This document shows positions 10,076-19,752 of a stretch of DNA of 64,000 bases, piece by piece. The notes under the pieces are model-generated. The model was not told where the DNA came from. It saw nothing but the letters and a program-made list of their open reading frames with translations, and searched no databases. Each line of letters starts with the position of its first letter. The first letter of the stretch is position 1. Position numbers and translations under genes: made by a program. The DNA lies in contig LMZS01000177.1 in NCBI GenBank assembly GCA_001567085.1, positions 1-64,000 of the forward strand, written 5' to 3'. Source of the DNA: Chloroflexi bacterium OLB15 (lineage in GTDB: Bacteria > Chloroflexota > Anaerolineae > Aggregatilineales > Phototrophicaceae).

Positions 10076-10593
10076 TTAATTGCGGCTGTGCCCGTTCATC
10101 GAGGCCACCGTCAGCTTACCCTTATGGTTGGCCGGGGTGATCATTTCATCGCTGTAGTCAGGTTCCAACGTTTGCAGGGTGGTTAGCACACGCAGGAAGG
10201 TTTCAAAATCGTCGCCATTGAACAGCACGCGAATCTGCTTATCAAGCGCGGCGCTGGTTGAAACCACTTCTTCGCGAAGCTTTTCAGCTTCCTTAGTCAG
10301 ATAAATATGCACCGCGCGGCGGTCAGTGGGGTCAGGGCGGCGTTCGATTAAGCCTTCTGCTGCAACTTGTCCAGATTCGGGGTAAAAGAAGTCGCGGCGC
10401 GGCCAACAGCGCGTGCCAGTTCAGAAGCATGCTGCCCATCGCGTTCGTACAGCGCACGCAGGATATACCATTCAATGATGGTCAGACCCTGAGGCTGCGC
10501 CACACTGCCGAACAACTGATCGAGATTGCGCAGGGCGATATCCAGATTGCACCACACGGAACCGTTAAAACGAAGTTGGGTTGTCTGTACCAT
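10076..10593 (-). CDS. MarR-family transcriptional regulator, frameshifted
   Basis: MarR proteins are dimeric winged-helix repressors that usually respond to small phenolic or oxidant signals. The first part reads GLTIIEWYILRALYERDGQHASELARAVGRAATSFTPNLDKL, the MarR helix-turn-helix. After a break the text continues AEGLIERRPDPTDRRAVHIYLT, the family's wing with the DPTDRR signature, then a helical C-terminus. One extra C on the plus strand at the single C at 10363 joins the two frames into about 172 residues. The start at 10593 is preceded, in its own direction, by the tandem repeat GTAAACGGTAAAC, which could be part of an operator. Target genes are unknown; it stands alone next to a 334-base AT-rich gap. 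Confidence 0.85.
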
Positions 10594-10927
10594 TGTGTTT
10601 ACCGTTTACAACTATACACTTCCAGATGATATAATGAATTTTATCACAAGTTGTTTTCTAAATAAAGGTTACTATGAATAATAGCATCTTTACAGTAAAG
10701 AGATCGTAGGTTTTCAGGTAAATAATTAATTTTCAACTTAACGTTGGTTAAATCTCAACTTTCATATTCAATTTATACGTTTATATATTGCCGAATAATA
10801 GAAATGCCAGCCGCCCTACTTACAATGTTCACATTGGCAATAGGATGCACAAAGAACATTAGATTCATATTGAGGGTCGTTTAGCGTTTGCCCAGTGAAA
10901 TTTCGGACAAAGGCTAGCCCCAAACGG
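10594..10927. other. AT-rich intergenic region, no gene seen
   Basis: About 330 bases between marR and the EamA transporter gene. It is clearly more AT-rich than its surroundings, with runs such as AAATAATTAATTTT. I find no convincing coding frame, tRNA or strong hairpin apart from the weak one at 10914-10931. It presumably holds the marR promoter and operator near 10600-10660. Confidence 0.6.
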
Positions 10928-10931
10928 CTAG
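10914..10931 (-). terminator. Weak hairpin after the EamA gene
   Basis: CTAGCC (10914-10919) and GGCTAG (10926-10931) form a six-pair stem with a six-base loop. Read on the minus strand it overlaps the EamA stop codon and is followed by CCTTTG. It is a weak terminator at best. Confidence 0.3.
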
Positions 10932-11848
10932 TCTCCTGCCGGATTAGGGACAACAGATGTGGTCTGCCGCGCTCCCAACGTTTGCAAAAGGATCACGCTG
11001 ATCACAATCACGATGCCGCCAAGCCATTGAATGGTCTGCATGGCCTGGTTCAAGAAAATCATCGCTAACAGCGCGGTCAGCAGCGGTTCAAACGAGCCGA
11101 CCACCGCAGCACGGGACGCCCCCAGCAGTTGAATGCCCTTATTGATGGAAAATACGGGCAGACTGGTGCTAATCACAGCGAGTCCTAACATCGCTAACCA
11201 CGCTGCGGGCGACGGTGGAAGCTGAATACCGCTGAACAGTGCCACTGCCAGCAGCGAAACCAACGCTCCGGTACACGTAAGCGCGCTGGCCGTGATCAAA
11301 GCCGTTTTGCCGCGCAGCAGTTTGCCGCTGAGGATGAAATAGATGGAGACGACAGCGGCGTTGAATATCGCCAGCAGCACGCCAGTAAAATTGTCTCCAG
11401 AAAGGCCAGCGCTGAAATCAGGGGCAGTAAGCCCCACGCCGACGAGCGTAAGCAGAACGGCGAACCAGCCCCAACCAGACAGGCGCTCGCCAAGGATCAG
11501 CATGATCAGCGCAACCATTGCCGGATAGGTGTAGAAAATAACCACATAGGTTCCCGCTGGGATCAGGTCAAGGCCAACAAAGGCGGCAAGCGCAGCAACG
11601 GCTAGCATCGCGCCCATCAGCGCCAGTCTTATGCGCGGCAGGCGGCTGGCAGAAGCATCACCAGCCCCACGCGCTTCCATCGTCCATGCCAGCAGCCAAA
11701 GCAGCGGGGTTGCCAGCACGTAACGCCACAGCGCAATATCCAGCGCGGCAAGGCCAAAATCGAGCAGGATTCCGGTGAAAACTGGCAAGCAGGAATAACC
11801 CGCCACAGCAAGAGCAATAAAAATAAAGCCCCGTTGATTCCGTGTCAT
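10928..11848 (-). CDS. EamA/DMT-superfamily transporter
   Basis: This 306-residue protein has about ten hydrophobic segments arranged as two EamA repeats, the plan of drug/metabolite transporters (RhaT/YdcZ-like permeases). Typical stretches are ALWRYVLATPLLWLLAW in the first repeat, PAGTYVVIFYTYPAMVALIMLILGE before its end, and GASRAAVVGSFEPLLTALLA in the second. It acts in the cytoplasmic membrane; the substrate cannot be predicted. It follows nuoN on the same strand, but the strong terminator at 11861-11886 lies between them, so it is probably separately transcribed or depends on read-through. The ribosome site is weak (AGTAGATAA before the ATG). Confidence 0.9.
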   Translation of the reverse strand: MTRNQRGFIFIALAVAGYSCLPVFTGILLDFGLAALDIALWRYVLATPLLWLLAWTMEARGAGDASASRLPRIRLALMGAMLAVAALAAFVGLDLIPAGTYVVIFYTYPAMVALIMLILGERLSGWGWFAVLLTLVGVGLTAPDFSAGLSGDNFTGVLLAIFNAAVVSIYFILSGKLLRGKTALITASALTCTGALVSLLAVALFSGIQLPPSPAAWLAMLGLAVISTSLPVFSINKGIQLLGASRAAVVGSFEPLLTALLAMIFLNQAMQTIQWLGGIVIVISVILLQTLGARQTTSVVPNPAGD

Positions 11849-11860
11849 TTATCTACTCAT

Positions 11861-11886
11861 GAAAAAGAGGGGCGTTATGCCCCTCT
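11861..11886 (-). terminator. Intrinsic terminator of the nuoJ-N unit
   Basis: On the minus strand AGAGGGGC and GCCCCTCT form a perfect eight-pair stem (11886-11879 with 11873-11866) with a five-base loop, followed by a T-run into 11862. It lies 32 bases after the nuoN stop. Confidence 0.88.
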
Positions 11887-11917
11887 CAAGTATTACGCAG
11901 CAAAATATTTGAAGCTG

Positions 11918-13432
11918 CTAGGGCGCGATAGCCGCCACAAGCGCAACGTGATCGGTCAAACCGATGATCAAGACAGGTAAAATGCCGATCAGCAGGGTTC
12001 CGCCAAAAGCGATAGCAGTTGCCCACTGCACAGACGGCATATAGCCCGGCGCCGGGTCAGCAGGTTCAGTTTCGGCATCTCGCAAGTACATGTTCACGAT
12101 CACGCGCACATAGTAGTATGCGCTGATCACGCTGGTGATCACGCCGATGATTGCCAACCAGACCAGACCGGCATTTAGTGTAGCCGAGAAAACAAACGCC
12201 TTGCCGATGAAACCACTGGTCAGGGGAACACCTGTCAGGCTGAGCATGAAGATCGCCATCATGATCGCCATTGCTGGCCGTGATTTGCCCAGTCCAACAA
12301 AGTCTTCAAGATCAGAGCCGCCGTTCACACGTTCAACCCCTATGGCAACCGCAAACGCGCCGAGATTGGTGAACATGTAGGCAACCAGATAGATTAACGC
12401 GGCGCGGGTCGCCTGATTTTCAACGCCAGGCGTGCCAGCAGCGGCCAGCGCCATCATCACATAACCGGCATTGGCAATCGAAGAATACGCCAGCAGCCGT
12501 TTGATATTATTTTGCGCGACAGCGACGATATTACCGACGATCACCGTAAGCGCGGCAACGATGGCGATGATATTTTGCCAGAGCGCAGGATCGCCCTGCA
12601 CAAAAGTGAGCGAAGACATACCGACGATTAGAATACGCAGCAGGGCGCCAAAACCGCCAATCTTAGCGGCAACGCTCATGAACGCCGTCACCGGTGTGGG
12701 CGCGCCTTCATAAACGTCAGGCGTCCACTCATGAAACGGTACTGCGGCAACTTTGAAGCCCATGCCCACAATCAGCAGGCCTGCGCCGAGCACCAGGAAA
12801 TATTGCAGGCTGTCATTGGCCGCTGCTACCGCGCCAACCGCCGCATAGATCTCATTCAGGTTGGTCGTGCCGGTTGCGCCGTAAACCATCGTCGCGCCAA
12901 AAACGAAGAAGGCGCTGGCGAACGCGCCCAGCAGAAAGTATTTCAAACCAGCCTCTTCCGAGCGGATTTCTGGAGCGCGGAAGGCGGCCATTACGTAAAG
13001 CGGAATGCTGAGCAGTTCAAGCGCCACGAAGATCATGATCAAGTCGTTGGCGGCGACCATGAACATCACGCCGGCAGTTACGAGGAGCAGAAGTATGTAA
13101 TACTCGCCGCGCTCAATCTCAACGCGCTTCAGATAGTCTATGCTAAGCAGCACCGTGATGAAGGCGGTTGCCAGCACAACGAGGTTGAGAAAACCCGTGA
13201 ACTGATCGGCAACGTACATACCCATGAAGCTATCGCCTGTCTGGTTGTATACCAGCAAATTGGCGACGAAAGCAACGGCAAGGCCTGCTGCCGCCAGCCC
13301 TGCGGTTATTATCTTGCGGCTCCGTGGAACCAACAGGTCAACGAGCAGCAGAATACAGGCCCACGCTGCCACGATAATCGCGGGCAGCGCGGCGCCAATA
13401 TTGAGGCTCTCCAGTGAAGGGATTTCAAGCAT
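11918..13432 (-). CDS. nuoN: NADH-quinone oxidoreductase subunit N
   Basis: NuoN is one of three antiporter-like proton-pumping subunits of complex I in the membrane arm. The 504-residue length and about 14 hydrophobic segments are normal. Family motifs include FVALELLSIPLYVMAAF with the key Glu of helix 5, KYFLLGAFASAFFVFGA, FKVAAVPFHEWTPDVYEGAPTPVTAF with its pumping Lys and loop motif, and KRLLAYSSIANAGY. It is the last gene of the nuoJ-N unit, 12 bases after the nuoM stop, and is followed by the terminator at 11861-11886. The frame is intact, unlike nuoL and nuoM beside it. Confidence 0.97.
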   Translation of the reverse strand: MLEIPSLESLNIGAALPAIIVAAWACILLLVDLLVPRSRKIITAGLAAAGLAVAFVANLLVYNQTGDSFMGMYVADQFTGFLNLVVLATAFITVLLSIDYLKRVEIERGEYYILLLLVTAGVMFMVAANDLIMIFVALELLSIPLYVMAAFRAPEIRSEEAGLKYFLLGAFASAFFVFGATMVYGATGTTNLNEIYAAVGAVAAANDSLQYFLVLGAGLLIVGMGFKVAAVPFHEWTPDVYEGAPTPVTAFMSVAAKIGGFGALLRILIVGMSSLTFVQGDPALWQNIIAIVAALTVIVGNIVAVAQNNIKRLLAYSSIANAGYVMMALAAAGTPGVENQATRAALIYLVAYMFTNLGAFAVAIGVERVNGGSDLEDFVGLGKSRPAMAIMMAIFMLSLTGVPLTSGFIGKAFVFSATLNAGLVWLAIIGVITSVISAYYYVRVIVNMYLRDAETEPADPAPGYMPSVQWATAIAFGGTLLIGILPVLIIGLTDHVALVAAIAP

Positions 13433-13444
13433 GGATATGTCCCT

Positions 13445-15018
13445 TTATTCGCCCGTCTGCGCTTCTGGCAGTTGGGCGATGGTGGTTACGGCATTTTCAG
13501 GAGCAACCTGCGCGACAAGATGCTCAACCGTCGTATCCGATGGCTTCATAAAGATGTACGGCTGAATACCGATCAAGACGATCAAGATAAGAATCGGCAC
13601 CATGACCGCGATTTCATTCCATTCCAGCTTCGGCAGGTGCTTATTCTCTTCCTTGCTTAACTCGCCCATGAAGATTTTCTGGAAGAAGTAAAGCATGTAG
13701 ATGGCTGCCAAAATGATGCCCAGCGCAGCAGCAAGCGAGTAGAACAGGCCAAGCACGGTGCTGCCAATTGAGCCTAACAAGATGGTAAATTCGCCAACAA
13801 AGCCGTTCAGGCCGGGCATACCCATACTGCTGAGGACGACCACCAGCGAGATTGCGCCGAGCAGCGGCATTGACTTCCAGAGGCCGCCGAAGGCCGAAAG
13901 TTCCTTTGTGTGACGGCGTTCATAAAGCATACCGACGATCAAGAAGAGGCCGCCTGTGCTGACGCCGTGATTGACCATCTGGATGATAGCGCCCTGAATA
14001 CCGGCGGCGTTCAGCGCAAAGATGCCGAGAACGATAAAGCCCATGTGGCTGACCGATGAGTAAGCCACCAGCTTTTTCATGTCGGTTTGCGCGTAGCTGA
14101 CCCATGCGCCGTAGATAATGCCGATGACCGCCAGAACGGCAATCACTGGCGCCCACCCAACGCTGGCTTCAGGGAACATCGGCAGGCAGAAACGCAGCAT
14201 ACCGTAAGTGCCCATCTTAAGCAGAACTGCCGCCAGAATGACGGAGCCAGCCGTTGGCGCTTGCACGTGCGCATCCGGCAGCCACGAGTGCAGCGGCCAA
14301 ACCGGAACTTTAATCGCAAAAGCGATGAAGAAGCCTAAGAACAGGACGGCCTGCGTACTGAACAAATCGCTGAACGGGAATACGATGGTGCCATTCTGAA
14401 CACCTGCGACGATTTCTGGCACAGCAAACGTGCCTGCGTTCACGCCGACATACAACAAAGCCAGCAGCATGAGCACCGAACCAGCCATCGTATATAAGAA
14501 GAACTTGACGGCTGCGTATACCCGCTTCTCGCCGCCCCAGATACCAATGAGGAAATACATTGGCACCAGCGTCACTTCCCAGAAGATGAAGAAGATGATC
14601 AGGTCTTGCGCCACGAACACGCCGATCATGGCAAATTCGAGCAGCAGCATGAACAGATAGTACAGCTTTTCACGCCCGCGCTCGTGGATAACATGGGCGC
14701 TGAACGATGCTAGTACCCCAATCGGCATCATGAACGTGGTCAGGATGACAAGGATCAGGTTGAGGCCGTCTACACCCACGTAGTAACTGATACCATATTG
14801 GGGCAGCCAGTCTGCGCGCTGAACCATTTGCAGCGCGGGGTTGCCAGAGTCGTAACCTGCCCACAGCAACAGCGAGAGGACAAAGGTGACAAGCGTCGTC
14901 CCCAGCGTCAAATACTTGATGTTGCGGCTCTGTCCGTTTGGCACGAAGAGCAGGATAAAAAACCCGATCAGTGTAGGAACAATACCACTGTTACGAGTGA
15001 CAGACCGGAATTTTCCAT
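13445..15018 (-). CDS. nuoM: NADH-quinone oxidoreductase subunit M, frameshifted near the start
   Basis: NuoM is a proton-pumping antiporter-like subunit of the complex I membrane arm. The long open part (from 14944, 499 residues) lacks the first helix. Reading from the ATG at 15018, which follows GGCGGAGAGAAAG after the nuoL stop, gives MENSGLSLVTVVLFL. Adding one C at the single C (minus strand) at 14973 continues as PLIGFFILLFVPNGQ into the open frame, which is the expected helix 1. Core motifs are FFIFWEVTLVPMYFLIGIWG with the helix 5 Glu, IKVPVWPLHSWLPDAHVQAPTAGSV and KKLVAYSSVSHMGF. The total would be about 524 residues, normal for NuoM. Confidence 0.95.
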
Positions 15019-15036
15019 AACTTTCTCTCCGCCCAG

Positions 15037-17436
15037 TTAGCCGCGTTGCAGCAGCGGCAGCAAAATCACTACAATGACCAGCACCACCCCAATCAGGAAG
15101 GTGAGCGCATAGGTACGAACATAGCCCGTTTGAATTTGTCGCAATTCGACACTAACCCATTTCGTGATGCGCCCTACTCCATTCACTGCCCCATCAATAA
15201 TGCCCAGATCAACCGGATTGCCCAGGAAGCGCGCAACCGCATTGAAGCCCCTTAGCAGCACCTGATCATGGAAGTAATCGTGCAGGAAGCGCCAATCCAC
15301 CACATCTGCCAAAAATTGCGCGGCGAGTTCAAATGGCCGCACGAACACACGCCCATAGAACTGATCCCAGTACATGCGCGCATTGGCAAGCGACCAGAAC
15401 GGCGCGGCAGTAGGCACAAGCTCCAACGGATCACGGCCAGTTTCAACAATCTGGCGATGCTTGTAGATATTGTGCGCAACCAGAAATGCGCCGATTGAAA
15501 CCACAGTAGCGAAAATAGCAATCAACGGCTGAAACTCGCCAACATGCGCGTAGGCAACGGAGTATTCCAACCGGCTTGTAAACAGATGCGCGCCGAACAG
15601 ATTATCCAGCCCCAGTACGTTTGATGGCGTGTTCAGGAAGCCTGCAAAAATGCTGCAAATGGCGAGCAGGATCAAGGGGATAGCGATCAGGCGGCCATTT
15701 TCCGGCGCGTGGGCTGCGGCCTCTGTGCGCGGGTTTCCAAGGAACACCAGCTCAATTTGACGCCACATATAGAAAGCGGTGAACCCCGCGGCAATCAGCA
15801 GCGCGCCAAACACAATGTAGCCAGACAGCTTGTTATCAACCAAACCGGCCAGCCATGCATCTGCCAGCAGCTCATCTTTTGACCAGAAACCGGCCAGCGG
15901 GAAGATGCCTGACAGCGCCAGCGTGGCGATCAGATATGTCCAGAAGGTGATCGGCAGGCGTTTACGCAAGCCGCCCATGTTACGCATGTCCTGCGGGTCG
16001 AACGGTTCTTCTTCATGATCGTGCGCATCATGACCATGATCGTCGTGACCATGAGCATGCGCGTGATGATGGCCGTGTTCAACGGCATGAATGACCGAGC
16101 CGCTGCCGAGAAACAAGAGCGCCTTGAAAAACGCATGCGTAACCAGATGGAACATGGCAGCGGCATACGCGCCGACGCGACCAGCGCCACCATGAAGCCA
16201 AGCTGGCTGACGGTGGAGTATGCCAGCACACGTTTAATGTCCCACTGGCCGATGCCGATGTAACCACCCACCAACGCCGTTGCCGCGCCGATGACCGCCA
16301 CGACGAACGAGGTAAATTCAGCGTGATGGAACATCACATTTGAACGCACCATGATGTAAACGCCAGCCGTGACCATCGTCGCAGCATGGATTAGCGCGCT
16401 CGCAGGGGTTGGGCCGGCCATTGCATCCGGAAGCCATGTAAACAGCGGTATCTGAGCCGATTTACCGGTGACGCCCAGCACCAAGAACAGCGTGATAATC
16501 GTTAGCCATGTCGTAAACGGCATGGTGATTGGGCCGATGGTGATTTCGCGGCCTTCCTCAATAAAAACGCTCGGTCTGGTTGAAAACACCTAGCTGTTCG
16601 GTGATGATATGATCGTTATTGGTGAAAACTGGCTGCGCAACCTCGCCTTCAGCGGCCGCTTCGCCATGTTCCCCTTCCTGAGCAAAACTGACGACGGGCT
16701 TGTGCGCGCCTTCTTCTTCTGCCGCCGCTTCATGATCGGCTTCACCCGTCTCATGCGCGCCAGATTCTGCGAGATGCACATTGACCACTTCCTGCGGGCT
16801 GTAGTAGTCGAGCGTGCCGAATGTCCAGAACATCAGCAGCATGCTCATCACCACGCCAAAGTCACCGACGCGGTTCAGCACCATCGCTTTGCGGGCGGCC
16901 ATACTGTTACGCCAGCCAACACCGTGCGTGCGGGCATACCAGAAACCGATCAACAGGAACGAGCATACGCCCACGCCTTCCCAGCCTACAAACATCATCA
17001 GGAAGTTGTTGGCCGTGACCAGAAGCAGCATAAAGGCGAGGAACATATTGAGATATGCGAAGTAACGGTGAAAATGGTCATCACCGTGCATATAGCTGAT
17101 GGAGTAGATATGAATAAGCGAGCCAATGCTGGTGATGATCAGCATCATGGTGACGCTTAGCGTATCTACCCGGAACTGCCAGGGAACGTGCACATTTCCA
17201 GAAGGCAGCACCAACCAGCCATCAAGCAGCGGGGGGTTGACCACCGCAGCCTGAAAACCACTTTGTTCCAGATAGATTGCCAACAGCACCGCGACGCCGA
17301 AAGCCAACGCGGATGCTACCGTAGCAACCAAACCCACCCATTTTTCGCCCACTTTTGCGCCCCAGGCAACATTGAAGAGCGCGCCCAGAGCGGGGATGAG
17401 AATAATGAGTGGTACGAGCTGAGGATAATGTTCCAT
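15037..17436 (-). CDS. nuoL: NADH-quinone oxidoreductase subunit L, two frameshifts
   Basis: NuoL is the distal proton-pumping subunit of complex I, with the long lateral helix. The gene is read in three frames. The first part (17436-16568) reads to NQTER; removing one A from the five A at 16563-16567 gives [13 protein letters not shown]. The second part holds [34 protein letters not shown] and [18 protein letters not shown]. Adding one G (minus strand) at 16178 continues [33 protein letters not shown]. The third part runs to the stop at 15037. Two insertions stand out: an acidic Glu/Ala/His stretch of about 60 residues (16610-16797) and a His-rich stretch [20 protein letters not shown] (16010-16080) before the usual QDMRNMGGL. 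The joined protein would be about 799 residues, longer than the usual 600-700. Confidence 0.95.
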
Positions 17437-17481
17437 ATTTGTTCCTTCGGCAGCGCGCCCTATATGGCAGGCGGCGTTCCG

Positions 17482-17784
17482 TTATCCTTTCATCTCGTGG
17501 AGTTCGTCAATATTGATGCTGCGTTTGGTGCGGAAAATAGTCACGATCAACGCCAACCCAACAGCAACTTCTGCCGCCGCCACAGTGATGATGAAGAACA
17601 CAAATAATTGACCTGTATCATTCGCCCAGTGCCGGGCAAAGGCCACCAGCGCAAGGTTTGTAGCATTCAGCATCAATTCAATCGCCATAAACACCAAAAT
17701 GGCGTTTCGTCGCAGCAGCACGCCCATTGCCCCGAGCGTGAAGAGAACGATGCTGAGCATGATGTAAGATTCAGTCTGAACCAC
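17482..17784 (-). CDS. nuoK: NADH-quinone oxidoreductase subunit K
   Basis: NuoK is a small three-helix subunit of the proton pathway near the complex I heel. The open frame extends upstream to 17910, but the GTG at 17784 is preferred. It is preceded by GAGAGGG at 6-7 bases and yields exactly 100 residues, the family norm; upstream codons are basic, overlap nuoJ and are not hydrophobic. The protein reads [36 protein letters not shown], with the conserved Glu of helix 2 (AIELMLN), then Glu in helix 3 ([13 protein letters not shown]). The frame is intact. It sits between nuoJ and nuoL as in other bacteria. Confidence 0.95.
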   Translation of the reverse strand: MVQTESYIMLSIVLFTLGAMGVLLRRNAILVFMAIELMLNATNLALVAFARHWANDTGQLFVFFIITVAAAEVAVGLALIVTIFRTKRSINIDELHEMKG

Positions 17785-17818
17785 AATAACCCTCTCTGTC
17801 AGCGCCCCAACGCCGCCG

Positions 17819-19090
17819 CTAGTTCGCCGGTTCCGCTTCTGTTTCAGGGGTAGATTGCGGAAGCTGTGGTACATCTTCCTCAACCACTTCCTGCCCCACC
17901 TGCGCCGCAATCACGTTCGTCAATGAACGGCTTACCTTGCGCCGCTGCTGCTGCTTACGCTTCGGCTTCAGCTCGCGCTGAACGATCACAATCACCCCAA
18001 CCATCGCCGCCAGCAAGAGCAGGCCTAAAACCTGGAACGGCAGCATGAATTGGGTAAACAGCGAATAGCCGATTGCGCGCGGGCTGCCAAATTCTGCCTG
18101 AGCGGTGGTCGAGACCACGACAGGCAGCACCCGCGAGTCAGTTTCGGACAGCGTTTCATCGGCAAGCACAATCAAGGTATTCTGCTCGCTGCGAAGCGGC
18201 TGATCGGTCAGATCAACCACTGTGACTGAAGCATCATCTCTACGCACGACGCGCCAATTCACATCGCCAGCGGGAACCTCTACGCTGGAAACGGTGTGCG
18301 CCGGAAGATTAGCAATAATGGTATTGACGTAAACATCGGTGTTCGTATCCAGCGAATGCGCATCAACCAGCGTGACCGCCTCTGTGCCGGTAATCGCATT
18401 AAAGATAGTCACGCGCGTATCGCCATCGCGGAACACGGGTGAGAAATCCTGCTCGGCAAGCGCCACTTCAGGCTGTTCGCCAGTGCCATAGGCTATGATA
18501 TTGGTGAATACGCCTTCGGTGGATGTAAAGGCCGCCGTCACTTCGCCGCCAGAGATCGGGCGGACGCTCACGGTGAATTGACCGGATTGAATCTGTGAAA
18601 ACTCAGTCGCCTGACCAAAGGGAAGGTCATCGGCAACCAGCAGGCTGCCTACATAAACATCAATCGGGCCGTTGTTAGCAGCATTTACTACGCGCACTTC
18701 GGCTGGAGCAAGTGCAGGGGTTTTGTCGTCAATATTGCCCTGAATAGTCGCCAGACCGATGGTGAACAGCAGGCCTAAAGCCAACGCCAGCACAACGGGG
18801 GTAAACCAGCGAAAACGGCTTTTTGCAGGGCCAGGATCGGCGGTGCCCAGCTTTTCCGCGCCAAGCAGCATGATCACGAATAAGAACAGCACCATGATCG
18901 CGCCGGCATAGACCGTGATCTGGATCATTGCCAGAAATGGCGAATTCAGCATCAGGAAAAGCAGCGAGATGCCGACCATCGTCACGATCAAAAAGAGCGC
19001 GCTGTGAACAGCATTCTCGCTCAACAGCATCATGACGGCTGCGGCAACTGCCACCGCGCCGACAATGATGAATAGCCACAATTCTGTCAT
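17819..19090 (-). CDS. nuoJ: NADH-quinone oxidoreductase subunit J with a large inserted beta domain
   Basis: NuoJ is a membrane-arm subunit of complex I whose third helix helps gate proton transfer. Standard NuoJ has about 165-200 residues; this one has 423. Helices 1-4 are recognisable at about 3-23, 27-48, 52-76 ([21 protein letters not shown], the family hallmark) and 96-116. Helix 5 ([22 protein letters not shown]) is at 349-371, preceded by the usual GYSLFTQF. Between helices 4 and 5, residues about 118-338 form an extra, helix-poor region. It contains [20 protein letters not shown] and a second similar unit starting DTRVTIFNA with [16 protein letters not shown], resembling tandem DUF4397 domains. 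With known NuoJ topology this insert faces outside, and the basic tail [14 protein letters not shown] is inside. The frame is intact, so the insert is not an error. Confidence 0.93.
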   Translation of the reverse strand: MTELWLFIIVGAVAVAAAVMMLLSENAVHSALFLIVTMVGISLLFLMLNSPFLAMIQITVYAGAIMVLFLFVIMLLGAEKLGTADPGPAKSRFRWFTPVVLALALGLLFTIGLATIQGNIDDKTPALAPAEVRVVNAANNGPIDVYVGSLLVADDLPFGQATEFSQIQSGQFTVSVRPISGGEVTAAFTSTEGVFTNIIAYGTGEQPEVALAEQDFSPVFRDGDTRVTIFNAITGTEAVTLVDAHSLDTNTDVYVNTIIANLPAHTVSSVEVPAGDVNWRVVRRDDASVTVVDLTDQPLRSEQNTLIVLADETLSETDSRVLPVVVSTTAQAEFGSPRAIGYSLFTQFMLPFQVLGLLLLAAMVGVIVIVQRELKPKRKQQQRRKVSRSLTNVIAAQVGQEVVEEDVPQLPQSTPETEAEPAN

Positions 19091-19127
19091 TGTCGAACAA
19101 TCCTATCGGGCGCAATCGTCCTTGTGC

Positions 19128-19156
19128 AGTCTAACACAAACCTACCCCAAGTTCAA
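19128..19156 (-). promoter_or_regulatory. Promoter of the nuoJ-N unit
   Basis: Read on the minus strand, TTGAAC (19156-19151), 17 bases, then TAGACT (19133-19128). It lies between the terminator after nuoI and the nuoJ start at 19090, as expected if nuoJKLMN is a separate transcription unit. Confidence 0.6.
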
Positions 19157-19204
19157 AAATCGCGAGCGCCCAAATCAAGCGAAAAACACCAATAAATCTG
19201 CAAA

Positions 19205-19243
19205 GAAAAAGCACCCTGCACAGGCCGCCAAGGGTGCTTTTTC
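19205..19243 (-). terminator. Strong intrinsic terminator between nuoI and nuoJ
   Basis: GAAAAAGCACCCT (19205-19217) and AGGGTGCTTTTTC (19231-19243) form a perfect 13-pair inverted repeat with a 13-base loop. On the minus strand the RNA ends in a T-run right after the GC-rich stem, 12 bases past the nuoI stop. Confidence 0.88.
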
Positions 19244-19254
19244 GAGCCGCGTCA

Positions 19255-19749
19255 TTAACGCGGGTTTTCCATATCCGGTATTGAGCGGGTATAAACACCC
19301 GGCTCTACTTCACGCGGCGTACCTTCCTTGCCTTCCAGCGGTGGATCAATCAACATGTTTTTGGTGAAGATGGCATCATCGCGATCAGTAAAGCTGAGTT
19401 GATGCTCATGACCGAGCTGAATCGCCTGGGTCGGGCATGCATCTTCGCAGTAGCCGCAGAAAATGCAGCGCAGCATATTGATTTCGTAGGTCTTGGCATA
19501 ACGCTCGCCAGGGCTGTAACGCTCTTCATCGGTATTTTCAGCCGCTTCTACCCAGATAGCATCTGCCGGGCAAGCCGCAGCGCACAGCGAGCAGCCAATA
19601 CATTTTTCGAGGCCATTTTCGTAGCGGCGCAGATGATGGCGCCCTTTATAACGCTGGTTGAAGGGCTGAACCTGCTCCGGATACTGGAGCGTAATCGGCT
19701 CTTCGAGAACGTGTTTGAACGTGGTTGCGAAACCCCGCAAAATGTTCAT
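19255..19749 (-). CDS. nuoI: NADH-quinone oxidoreductase subunit I
   Basis: NuoI carries iron-sulfur clusters N6a and N6b, which hand electrons to NuoB. The 164-residue protein has both four-cysteine ferredoxin motifs: CIGCSLCAAACPADAIWV near residue 51 and CIFCGYCEDACPTQAIQLG near residue 94. The N-terminal amphipathic stretch (MNILRGFATTFKHVLEEP) fits membrane-surface binding. It starts four bases after the nuoH stop and is the last gene of the nuoA-I unit, followed at once by the terminator at 19205-19243. Confidence 0.97.
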   Translation of the reverse strand: MNILRGFATTFKHVLEEPITLQYPEQVQPFNQRYKGRHHLRRYENGLEKCIGCSLCAAACPADAIWVEAAENTDEERYSPGERYAKTYEINMLRCIFCGYCEDACPTQAIQLGHEHQLSFTDRDDAIFTKNMLIDPPLEGKEGTPREVEPGVYTRSIPDMENPR

Positions 19750-19752
19750 GGC

